Of a stretch of 64,000 nt of DNA, positions 54,885-64,000 are shown piece by piece. How positions within the stretch are numbered: the stretch's first letter is position 1; each line of letters opens with the position of its first letter. The stretch is taken from positions 13,962,404 through 14,026,403 of the forward strand of contig CM050657.1 of assembly GCA_027574665.1 (NCBI GenBank). Direction: 5' to 3'. Made by a program: the position numbers and the translations under genes. Source of the DNA: Rhynochetos jubatus (lineage: Eukaryota; Chordata; Aves; Eurypygiformes; Rhynochetidae). The notes under the pieces are model-generated. The model was not told the origin of the DNA. It made no database searches and worked only from the letters and a program-made list of their open reading frames with translations.

Positions 54885-57800
54885 GTGAGTGCAGTGTTTT
54901 GCTCCTCTTGGCAGGCCTTTGCAATGCCAGCTAGCCCTGGAGCTGTGGGCTTTCTGGTTCTCCGGACGCTAACCCTAAGCGTAACCCTAATATTTGACGT
55001 GCGCGGTTTCCGGCCCCGGCCCCTGTGGGTTCTGGCTAATAAAGGTGGGGAGGCAGCAATGTGGGTGCAGTGTTTTGCTCCTCTTGGCAGGCCTTTGCAA
55101 TGCCAGCTAGCCCTGGAGCTGTGGGCTTTCTGGTTCTCCGGACGCTAACCCTAAGCGTAACCCTAATATTTGACGTGCGCGGTTTCCGGCCCCGGCCCCT
55201 GTGGGTTCTGGCTAGGGAAGGTGGGGAGGCAGCAATGTGGGTGCAGTGTTTTGCTGCTCTTGGCAGGCCTTTGCAATGCCAGCTAGCCCTGGAGCTGTGG
55301 GCTTTCTGGTTCTCCAGACGCTAACCCTAAGCGTAACCCTAATATTTGACGTGCGCGGTTTCCGTCCCCGGCCCCTGTGGGTTCTGGCTAGGAAAGGTGG
55401 GGAGGCAGCAATGTGGGTGCAGTGTTTTGCTCCTCTTGGCAGGCCTTTGCACTGCCAGCTAGCCCTGGAGCTGTGGGCTTTCTGGTTCTCCGGACGCTAA
55501 CCCTAAGCGTAACCCTAATTGTTAGGGTCCGCGGTTTCCGGCCCCGGCCCCTGTGGGTTCTGGCTAGGGAAGGTGGGGAGGCAGCAATGTGGGTGCAGTG
55601 TTTTGCTCCTCTTGGCAGGCCTTTGCAATGCCAGCTAGCCCTGGAGCTGTGGGCTTTCTGGTTCTCCGGACGCTAACCCTAAGCGTAACCCTAATTGTTA
55701 GGGTGCGCGGTTTCCGGCCCCGGCCCCTCTGGGTTCTGGCTAGGGAAGGTGGGGAGGCAGCAATGTGGGTGCAGTGTTTTGCTGCTCTTGGCAGGCCTTT
55801 GCAATGCCAGCTAGCCCTGGAGCTGTGGGCTTTCTGGTTCTCCGGACGCTAACCCTAAGCGTAACCCTAATTGTTCGGGTGCGCGGTTTCCGGCCCCGGC
55901 CCCTGTGGGTTCTGGGTAGGGAAGGTGGGGAGGCAGCAATGTGGGTGCAGTGTTTTGCTCCTCTTGGCAGGCCTTTGCAATGCCAGCTAGCCCTGGAGCT
56001 GTGGGCTTTCTGGTTCTCCGGACGCTAACCCTAGGCGTAACCCTAATTGTTCGGGTGCGCGGTTTCCGGCCGCGGCCCCTGTGTGTTCTGGCTAGGGAAG
56101 GTGGGGAGGCAGCAATGTGGGTGCAGTGTTTTGCTGCTCTTGGCAGGCCTTTGCAATGCCAGCTAGCCCTGGAGCTGTGGGCTTTCTGGTTCTCCGGACG
56201 CTAACCCTAAGCGTAACCCTAATTGTTAGGGTGCGCAGTTTCCGGCCCTGGCCCCTCTGGGTTCTGGCTAATACAGGTGGGGATGCAGCAATGTGGGTGC
56301 AGTGTTTTGCTCCTCTTGGCAGGCCTTTGCAATGCCAGCTAGCCCTGGAGCTGTGGGCTTTCTGGTTCTCCGGACGCTAACCCTAAGCGTAACCCTAATT
56401 GTTAGGGTGCGCGGTTTCCGTCCCCGGCCCCTGTGGGTTCTGGCTAGGGAAGGTGGGGAGGCAGCAATGTGGGTGCAGTGTTTTGCTCCTCTTGGCAGGC
56501 CTTTGCAATGCCAGCTAGCCCTGGAGCTGTGGGCTTTCTGGTTCTCCGGACGCTAACCCTAAGCGTAACCCTAATGTTTGACGTGCGCGGTTTCCGTCCC
56601 CGGCCCCTCTGGGTTCTGGCTAATAAAGGTGGGGAGGCAGCAATGTGGGTGCAGTGTTTTGCTCCTCTTGGCAGGCCTTTTCAAGGCCAGCTAGCCCTGG
56701 AGCTGTGGGCTTTCTGGTTCTCCGGACGCTAACCCTAAGCGTAACCCTAATTGTTAGGGTGCGCGGTTTCCAGCCCCAGCCCCTCTGCGTTCTGGCTAGG
56801 GAAGGTGGGGAGGCAGCAATGTGGGTGCAGTGTTTTGCTGCTCTTGGCAGGCCTTTGCAATGCCAGCTAGCCCTGGAGCTGTGGGCTTTCTGGTTCTCCG
56901 GACGCTAACCCTAAGCGTAACCCTAATATTTGACGTGCGCGGTTTCCGGCCCCGGCCCCTGTGGGTTCTGGCTAGGAAAGGTGGGGAGGCAGCAATGTGG
57001 GTGCAGTGTTTTGCTCCTCTTGGCAGGCCTTTGCAATGCCAGCTAGCCCTGGAGCTGTGGGCTTTCTGGTTCTCCGGACGCTAACCCTAAGCGTAACCCT
57101 AATTGTTAGGGTGCGCGGTTTCCGGCCCCGGCCCCTGTGGGTTCTGGCTAGGGAAGGTGGGGAGGCAGCAATGTGGGTGCAGTGTTTTGCTGCTCTTGGC
57201 AGGCCTTTGCAATGCCAGCTAGCCCTGGAGCTGTGGGCTTTCTGGTTCTCCGGACGCTAACCCTAAGCGTAACCCTAATATTTGACGTGCGCGGTTTCCG
57301 GCCCCGGCCCCTCTGGGTTCTGGCTAGGAAAGGTGGGGTGGCAGCAATGTGGGTGCAGTGTTTTGCTCCTCTTGGCAGGCCTTTGCAATGCCAGCTAGCC
57401 CTGGAGCTGTGGGCTTTCTGGTTCTCCGGACGCTAACCCTAAGCGTAACCCTAATTGTTAGGGTGTGCGGTTTCTGGCCCCATCCCCTCTGGGTTCCAGC
57501 TAATAAAGCTGGGGAGGCAGCAATGTGGGTGCAGTGTTTTGCTCCTCTTGGCAGGCCTTTGCAATGCCAGCTAGCCCTGGAGCTGTGGGCTTTCTGGTTC
57601 TCCGGACGCTAACCCTAAGCGTAACCCTAATTGTTAGGGTGCGCGGTTTCCGTCCCCGGCCCCTGTGGGTTCTGGCTAATAAAGGTGGGGAGGCAGCAAT
57701 GTGGGTGCAGTGTTTTGCTCGTCTTGGCAGGCCTTTGCAATGCCAGCTAGCCCTGGAGCTGTGGGCTTTCTGGTTCTCCGGACGCTAACCCTAAGCGTAA

Positions 57801-58404
57801 CCCTAATTGTTAGGGTGCTCGGTTTCCGGCCCTGGCCCCTCTGGGTTCTGGCTAGGAAAGGTGGGGAGGCAGCAATGTGGGTGCAGTGTTTTGCTCCTCT
57901 TGGCAGGCCTTTGCAATGCCAGCTAGCCCTGGAGCTGTGGGCTTTCTGGTTCTCCGGACGCTAACCCTAAGCGTAACCCTAATTGTTAGGGTGCGCGGTT
58001 TCCGGCCCTGGCCCCTCTGGGTTCTGGCTAGGGAAGGTGGGGAGGCAGCAATGTGGGTGCAGTGTTTTGCTCCTCTTGGCAGGCCTTTGCAATGCCAGCT
58101 AGCCCTGGAGCTGTGGGCTTTCTGGTTCTCCGGACGCTAACCCTAAGCGTAACCCTAATTGTTAGCGTCCGCGGTTTCCGGCCCCGGCCCCTGTGGGTTC
58201 TGGCTAATACAGGTGGGGAGGCAGCAATGTGGGTGCAGTGTTTTGCTCCTCTTGGCAGGCCTTTGCAATGCCAGCTAGCCCTGGAGCTGTGGGCTTTCTG
58301 GTTCTCCGGACGCTAACCCTAACCCTAACCCTAATATTTGACGTGCGCGGTTTCCGGCCCCGGCCCCTCTGGGTTCTGGCTAGGGAAGGTGGGGCGGCAG
58401 CAAT
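54885..58404 (+). repeat. HOR family 2, unit 5 (20-mer, 3520 bp)
   Basis: Near copy of unit 3 at an offset of 5984 bp. It keeps private core changes such as ccttttcaaggcc (50694 and 56678 regions). A difference is cagccccagcccctctgcg at 56645 versus the cccccctggg-type hinge at 50661. Confidence 0.92.
57496..57512 (+). other. HOR-specific hairpin, copy 3
   Basis: Identical palindrome in unit 5, 5984 bp from copy 1. Confidence 0.8.
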
Positions 58405-61044
58405 GTGAGTGCAGTGTTTTGCTCCTCTTGGCAGGCCTTTGCAATGCCAGCTAGCCCTGGAGCTGTGGGCTTTCTGGTTCTCCGGACGCTAACCCTAAGC
58501 GTAACCCTAATATTTGACGTGCGCGGTTTCCGGCCCCGGCCCCTGTGGGTTCTGGCTAGGGAAGGTGGGGAGGCAGCAATGTGGGTGCAGTGTTTTGCTG
58601 CTCTTGGCAGGCCTTTGCAATGCCAGCTAGCCCTGGAGCTGTGGGCTTTCTGGTTCTCCAGACGCTAACCCTAAGCGTAACCCTAATATTTGACGTGCGC
58701 GGTTTCCGTCCCCGGCCCCTGTGGGTTCTCGCTAGGAAAGGTGGGGAGGCAGCAATGTGGGTGCAGTGTTTTGCTCCTCTTGGCAGGCCTTTGCACTGCC
58801 AGCTAGCCCTGGAGCTGTGGGCTTTCTGGTTCTCCGGACGCTAACCCTAAGCGTAACCCTAATTGTTAGGGTCCGCGGTTTCCGTCCCCGGCCCCTGTGG
58901 GTTCTGGCTAGGGAAGGTGGGGAGGCAGCAATGTGGGTGCAGTGTTTTGCTCCTCTTGGCAGGCCTTTGCAATGCCAGCTAGCCCTGGAGCTGTGGGCTT
59001 TCTGGTTCTCCGGACGCTAACCCTAAGCGTAACCCTAATTGTTAGGGTGCGCGGTTTCCGTCCCCGGCCCCTGTGGGTTCTGGCTAGGGAAGGTGGGGAG
59101 GCAGCAATGTGGGTGCAGTGTTTTGCTGCTCTTGGCAGGCCTTTGCAATGCCAGCTAGCCCTGGAGCTGTGGGCTTTCTGGTTCTCCGGACGCTAACCCT
59201 AAGCGTAACCCTAATTGTTCGGGTGCGCGGTTTCCGGCCCCGGCCCCTGTGGGTTCTGGGTAGGGAAGGTGGGGAGGCAGCAATGTGGGTGCAGTGTTTT
59301 GCTCCTCTTGGCAGGCCTTTGCAATGCCAGCTAGCCCTGGAGCTGTGGGCTTTCTGGTTCTCCGGACGCTAACCCTAGGCGTAACCCTAATTGTTCGGGT
59401 GCGCGGTTTCCGGCCGCGGCCCCTGTGTGTTCTGGCTAGGGAAGGTGGGGAGGCAGCAATGTGGGTGCAGTGTTTTGCTGCTCTTGGCAGGCCTTTGCAA
59501 TGCCAGCTAGCCCTGGAGCTGTGGGCTTTCTGGTTCTCCGGACGCTAACCCTAAGCGTAACCCTAATGTTTGACGTGCGCGGTTTCCGGCCCCGGCCCCT
59601 CTGGGTTCTGGCTAGGAAAGGTGGGGAGGCAGCAATGTGGGTGCAGTGTTTTGCTCCTCTTGGCAGGCCTTTGCAATGCCAGCTAGCCCTGGAGCTGTGG
59701 GCTTTCTGGTTCTCCGGACGCTAACCCTAAGCGTAACCCTAATTGTTAGGGTGCGCGGTTTCCGGCCCCGGCCCCTGTGGGTTCTGGCTAGGGAAGGTGG
59801 GGAGGCAGCAATGTGGGTGCAGTGTTTTGCTGCTCTTGGCAGGCCTTTGCAATGCCAGCTAGCCCTGGAGCTGTGGGCTTTCTGGTTCTCCGGACGCTAA
59901 CCCTAAGCGTAACCCTAATATTTGACGTGCGCGGTTTCCGGCCCCGGCCCCTCTGGGTTCTGGCTAGGAAAGGTGGGGTGGCAGCAATGTGGGTGCAGTG
60001 TTTTGCTCCTCTTGGCAGGCCTTTGCAATGCCAGCTAGCCCTGGAGCTGTGGGCTTTCTGGTTCTCCGGACGCTAACCCTAAGCGTAACCCTAATTGTTA
60101 GGGTGTGCGGTTTCTGGCCCCATCCCCTCTGGGTTCCAGCTAATAAAGCTGGGGAGGCAGCAATGTGGGTGCAGTGTTTTGCTCCTCTTGGCAGGCCTTT
60201 GCAATGCCAGCTAGCCCTGGAGCTGTGGGCTTTCTGGTTCTCCGGACGCTAACCCTAAGCGTAACCCTAATTGTTAGGGTGCGCGGTTTCCGTCCCCGGC
60301 CCCTGTGGGTTCTGGCTAATAAAGGTGGGGAGGCAGCAATGTGGGTGCAGTGTTTTGCTCGTCTTGGCAGGCCTTTGCAATGCCAGCTAGCCCTGGAGCT
60401 GTGGGCTTTCTGGTTCTCCGGACGCTAACCCTAAGCGTAACCCTAATTGTTAGGGTGCTCGGTTTCCGACCCTGGCCCCTCTGGGTTCTGGCTAATAAAG
60501 GTGGGGAGGCAGCAATGTGGGTGCAGTGTTTTGCTCCTCTTGGCAGGCCTTTGCAATGCCAGCTAGCCCTGGAGCTGTGGGCTTTCTGGTTCTCCGGACG
60601 CTAACCCTAAGCGTAACCCTAATTGTTAGGGTGCGCGGTTTCCGGCCCTGGCCCCTCTGGGTTCTGGCTAGGGAAGGTGGGGAGGCAGCAATGTGGGTGC
60701 AGTGTTTTGCTCCTCTTGGCAGGCCTTTGCAATGCCAGCTAGCCCTGGAGCTGTGGGCTTTCTGGTTCTCCGGACGCTAACCCTAAGCGTAACCCTAATT
60801 GTTAGCGTCCGCGGTTTCCGTCCCCGGCCCCTGTGGGTTCTGGCTAGGGAAGGTGGGGAGGCAGCAATGTGGGTGCAGTGTTTTGCTCCTCTTGGCAGGC
60901 CTTTGCAATGCCAGCTAGCCCTGGAGCTGTGGGCTTTCTGGTTCTCCGGACGCTAACCCTAACCCTAACCCTAATATTTGACGTGCGCGGTTTCCGGCCC
61001 CGGCCCCTCTGGGTTCTGGCTAGGGAAGGTGGGGCGGCAGCAAT
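58405..61044 (+). repeat. HOR family 2, unit 6 (15-mer, 2640 bp)
   Basis: Copy of unit 4 at an offset of 5984 bp, including the fused first monomer and the ttctcgctagg linker (52744 and 58728 regions). It has one extra monomer near the end: a ttagcgtccgcgg copy with ctagggaagg at 60693, followed by a pure-triple copy at 60869. Confidence 0.92.
60136..60152 (+). other. HOR-specific hairpin, copy 4
   Basis: Identical palindrome in unit 6, 5984 bp from copy 2. Confidence 0.8.
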
Positions 61045-63655
61045 GTGAGTGCAGTGTTTTGCTCCTCTTGGCAGGCCTTTGCAATGCCAGCTAGCCCTGG
61101 AGCTGTGGGCTTTCTGGTTCTCCGGACGCTAACCCTAAGCGTAACCCTAATATTTGACGTGCGCGGTTTCCGGCCCCGGCCCCTGTGGGTTCTGGCTAAT
61201 AAAGGTGGGGAGGCAGCAATGTGGGTGCAGTGTTTTGCTCCTCTTGGCAGGCCTTTGCAATGCCAGCTAGCCCTGGAGCTGTGGGCTTTCTGGTTCTCCG
61301 GACGCTAACCCTAAGCGTAACCCTAATATTTGACGTGCGCGGTTTCCGGCCCCGGCCCCTCTGGGTTCTGGCTAATACAGGTGGGGAGGCAGCAATGTGG
61401 GTGCAGTGTTTTGCTGCTCTTGGCAGGCCTTTGCAATGCCAGCTAGCCCTGGAGCTGTGGGCTTTCTGGTTCTCCGGACGCTAACCCTAAGCGTAACCCT
61501 AATTGTTAGGGTGCGCGGTTTCCGGCCCCGGCCCCTGTGGGTTCTGGCTAGGGAAGGTGGGGAGGCAGCAATGTGGGTGCAGTGTTTTGCTCCTCTTGGC
61601 AGGCCTTTGCACTGCCAGCTAGCCCTGGAGCTGTGGGCTTTCTGGTTCTCCGGACGCTAACCCTAAGCGTAACCCTAATTGTTAGGGTCCGCGGTTTCCG
61701 GCCCCGGCCCCTGTGGGTTCTGGCTAGGGAAGGTGGGGAGGCAGCAATGTGGGTGCAGTGTTTTGCTCCTCTTGGCAGGCCTTTGCAATGCCAGCTAGCC
61801 CTGGAGCTGTGGGCTTTCTGGTTCTCCGGACGCTAACCCTAAGCGTAACCCTAATTGTTAGGGTGCGCGGTTTCCGGCCCCGGCCCCTCTGGGTTCTGGC
61901 TAGGGAAGGTGGGGAGGCAGCAATGTGGGTGCAGTGTTTTGCTGCTCTTGGCAGGCCTTTGCAATGCCAGCTAGCCCTGGAGCTGTGGGCTTTCTGGTTC
62001 TCCGGACGCTAACCCTAAGCGTAACCCTAATTGTTCGGGTGCGCGGTTTCCGGCCCCGGCCCCTGTGGGTTCTGGGTAGGGAAGGTGGGGAGGCAGCAAT
62101 GTGGGTGCAGTGTTTTGCTCCTCTTGGCAGGCCTTTGCAATGCCAGCTAGCCCTGGAGCTGTGGGCTTTCTGGTTCTCCGGACGCTAACCCTAGGCGTAA
62201 CCCTAATTGTTCGGGTGCGCGGTTTCCGGCCGCGGCCCCTGTGTGTTCTGGCTAGGGAAGGTGGGGAGGCAGCAATGTGGGTGCAGTGTTTTGCTGCTCT
62301 TGGCAGGCCTTTGCAATGCCAGCTAGCCCTGGAGCTGTGGGCTTTCTGGTTCTCCGGACGCTAACCCTAAGCGTAACCCTAATTGTTAGGGTGCGCAGTT
62401 TCCGGCCCTGGCCCCTCTGGGTTCTGGCTAATACAGGTGGGGATGCAGCAATGTGGGTGCAGTGTTTTGCTCCTCTTGGCAGGCCTTTGCAATGCCAGCT
62501 AGCCCTGGAGCTGTGGGCTTTCTGGTTCTCCGGACGCTAACCCTAAGCGTAACCCTAATTGTTAGGGTGCGCGGTTTCCGTCCCCGGCCCCTGTGGGTTC
62601 TGGCTAGGGAAGGTGGGGAGGCAGCAATGTGGGTGCAGTGTTTTGCTCCTCTTGGCAGGCCTTTGCAATGCCAGCTAGCCCTGGAGCTGTGGGCTTTCTG
62701 GTTCTCCGGACGCTAACCCTAAGCGTAACCCTAATGTTTGACGTGCGCGGTTTCCGGCCCCGGCCCCTCTGGGTTCTGGCTAATAAAGGTGGGGAGGCAG
62801 CAATGTGGGTGCAGTGTTTTGCTCCTCTTGGCAGGCCTTTTCAATGCCAGCTAGCCCTGGAGCTGTGGGCTTTCTGGTTCTCCGGACGCTAACCCTAAGC
62901 GTAACCCTAATTGTTAGGGTGCGCGGTTTCCAGCCCCAGCCCCCCTGGGTTCTGGCTAGGGAAGGTGGGGAGGCAGCAATGTGGGTGCAGTGTTTTGCTC
63001 CTCTTGGCAGGCCTTTGCAATGCCAGCTAGCCCTGGAGCTGTGGGCTTTCTGGTTCTCCGGACGCTAACCCTAAGCGTAACCCTAATATTTGACGTGCGC
63101 GGTTTCCGGCCCCGGCCCCTGTGGGTTCTGGCTAGGAAAGGTGGGGAGGCAGCAATGTGGGTGCAGTGTTTTGCTCCTCTTGGCAGGCCTTTGCAATGCC
63201 AGCTAGCCCTGGAGCTGTGGGCTTTCTGGTTCTCCGGACGCTAACCCTAAGCGTAACCCTAATTGTTAGGGTGCGCGGTTTCCGGCCCCGGCCCCTGTGG
63301 GTTCTGGCTAGGGAAGGTGGGGAGGCAGCAATGTGGGTGCAGTGTTTTGCTGCTCTTGGCAGGCCTTTGCAATGCCAGCTAGCCCTGGAGCTGTGGGCTT
63401 TCTGGTTCTCCGGACGCTAACCCTAAGCGTAACCCTAATATTTGACGTGCGCGGTTTCCGGCCCCGGCCCCTCTGGGTTCTGGCTAGGAAAGGTGGGGTG
63501 GCAGCAATGTGGGTGCAGTGTTTTGCTCCTCTTGGCAGGCCTTTGCAATGCCAGCTAGCCCTGGAGCTGTGGGCTTTCTGGTTCTCCGGACGCTAACCCT
63601 AAGCGTAACCCTAATTGTTAGGGTGTGCGGTTTCTGGCCCCATCCCCTCTGGGTT

Positions 63656-63672
63656 CCAGCTAATAAAGCTGG
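63656..63672 (+). other. HOR-specific hairpin, copy 5
   Basis: Identical palindrome in unit 7, 20 monomers after copy 4. Confidence 0.8.
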
Positions 63673-63860
63673 GGAGGCAGCAATGTGGGTGCAGTGTTTT
63701 GCTCCTCTTGGCAGGCCTTTGCAATGCCAGCTAGCCCTGGAGCTGTGGGCTTTTTGGTTCTCCGGACGCTAACCCTAAGCGTAACCCTAATTGTTAGGGT
63801 GCGCGGTTTCCGGCCCCGGCCCCTCTGGGTTCTGGCTAGGGAAGGTGGGGAGGCAGCAAT

Positions 63861-64000
63861 GTGGGTGCAGTGTTTTGCTCCTCTTGGCAGGCCTTTGCAA
63901 TGCCAGCTAGCCCTGGAGCTGTGGGCTTTCTGGTTCTCCGGACGCTAACCCTAAGCGTAACCCTAATTGTTAGGGTGCGCGGTTTCCGGCCCTGGCCCCT
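63861..64000 (+). repeat. Partial monomer at the window end
   Basis: The first 140 bases of a monomer with an inverted-telomere hinge and ccctggcccct. The array continues beyond the window. Confidence 0.95.

Larger units (their letters stand above)
1..64000. repeat. 176-bp tandem satellite array with embedded telomere-like hexamers
   Basis: The whole window is one head-to-tail satellite in a single orientation. The core beginning gtgggtgcag recurs from position 6 to 63861. There are 364 starts: the first interval is 175 bp and the following 362 are 176 bp (352 times), 170 bp (6 times) or 177 bp (4 times), which sums exactly to the span, so no other net indel exists. The consensus monomer is about 60% GC (106 of 176). 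Monomer length is close to a nucleosome plus linker and to other vertebrate satellites such as the 171-bp alpha satellite, but the sequence is not alpha satellite and I do not recognise the family. No unrelated sequence interrupts it, and both edges are cut inside the array, so the true array is longer. The site of the array (subtelomere, pericentromere or small chromosome) cannot be seen from here. Confidence 0.98.
61045..64000 (+). repeat. HOR family 2, unit 7 (20-mer type, cut by window end)
   Basis: Follows the 20-mer order from gtgagtg through gcactgcc (61573), gggtaggg (61925), gccgcggcc (62101), aatgtttgacg (62629), cagccccagcc (62805), ggggtggcagc (63333) and the hairpin linker (63509). 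The second monomer pair differs (ctaatacagg at 61221). The last copy, from 63861, is cut after 140 bases by the window edge. Confidence 0.9.

Noticed and set aside
6-63948. Hundreds of overlapping + strand open frames, mostly 87 codons, repeated every 176 bp
   Set aside because: They begin at GTG of the core, run through one hinge and stop at TAA in the next hinge (cgctaa). The monomer is 176 bp (two more than a multiple of three), so each copy is read in two frames by neighbouring ORFs. The variation follows DNA motifs, not codon positions. There is no ATG start in context, no domain and no synonymous bias. They are by-products of a stop-poor GC-rich repeat.
1-64000. CRISPR array
   Set aside because: Periodicity and conserved blocks could suggest repeats and spacers, but the unit is 176 bp, the variable parts are versions of one sequence rather than unrelated spacers, and no cas genes are present.
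1-64000. CENP-B box or alpha-satellite identity
   Set aside because: I looked for the TTCG....A..CGGG pattern on both strands of the consensus and main hinge variants and did not find it. ttcgggtgcgcgg variants share only the first bases. A centromeric role is neither shown nor excluded.
1-64000. True chromosome-end telomere
   Set aside because: No run longer than three perfect CCCTAA hexamers occurs (four counting the degenerate CGCTAA). The hexamers are interstitial and regularly spaced within the satellite.
1-64000. Transposable element origin or insertions
   Set aside because: No target-site duplications, terminal inverted or long terminal repeats, A-tails, or transposase or reverse-transcriptase reading frames were seen. 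Spacing of all monomers accounts for every base.
43973-64000. HOR regularity as an assembly artefact
   Set aside because: Units differ by whole monomers and by scattered private substitutions (for example 56645 versus 50661, and 61221 versus 55061), which a simple copy error of the assembler would not produce. It cannot be fully excluded without raw reads.

Overview
The window is one uninterrupted tandem satellite array. From base 1 to base 64000 it consists of head-to-tail copies, all in the same orientation, of a 176-bp, roughly 60% GC monomer. Using the conserved GTG of the core (gtgggtgcag, monomer position 1) as phase marker, I count 364 monomer starts from position 6 to 63861. Spacings are 176 bp except one of 175, four of 177 and six of 170, and these sum exactly to the observed length. 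I found no gene, RNA gene, transposon, CRISPR array or non-satellite island. The short overlapping open frames on the + strand are a by-product of the repeat and are not called as genes.

Organism: each monomer carries CCCTAA hexamers, the C-strand of the TTAGGG telomere repeat. Together with a nucleosome-sized satellite, CpG clustering and higher-order repeats, this points to a eukaryote, most likely a vertebrate, and to a subtelomeric, pericentromeric or microchromosome-type heterochromatin block. I do not recognise the satellite as a named family and cannot name the species.

Monomer layout (position 1 = GTG): 1-78 is a CpG-free core that barely varies. 79-134 is a CpG-rich hinge holding four in-phase telomere-like hexamers, usually followed by an inverted TTAGGG. 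135-167 is a variable linker (ctagggaagg, ctaataaagg, ctaatacagg, ctaggaaagg, ctagctaagg and others). 168-176 returns to the invariant core. Nearly all differences between monomers lie in hinge and linker, which act as bar-codes for the larger organisation.

Large-scale layout: 1-8089 is heterogeneous, with a local 4-mer duplication. 8090-15651 is a higher-order repeat (HOR) family of 15/16-mers. 15652-21107 is mixed, with a 6-monomer-offset duplication. 21108-24803 (block D) is related to 31483-36586 (block D'). 24804-31482 (block E) contains a 16-mer tandem duplication, and pieces of it recur at 39-40.6 kb. 36587-43972 is a mosaic. 43973-64000 is a regular, recently homogenised HOR domain with unit lengths 14, 14, 20, 14, 20, 15 and a further partial unit, in which 20+14 forms a 5984-bp super-repeat. 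The array grows more regular from left to right.

The points most worth a second look are the built-in telomere hexamers with an inverted TTAGGG, the contrast between a frozen core and a variable hinge, the nested HORs, and a hairpin carrying AATAAA that occurs once per HOR.
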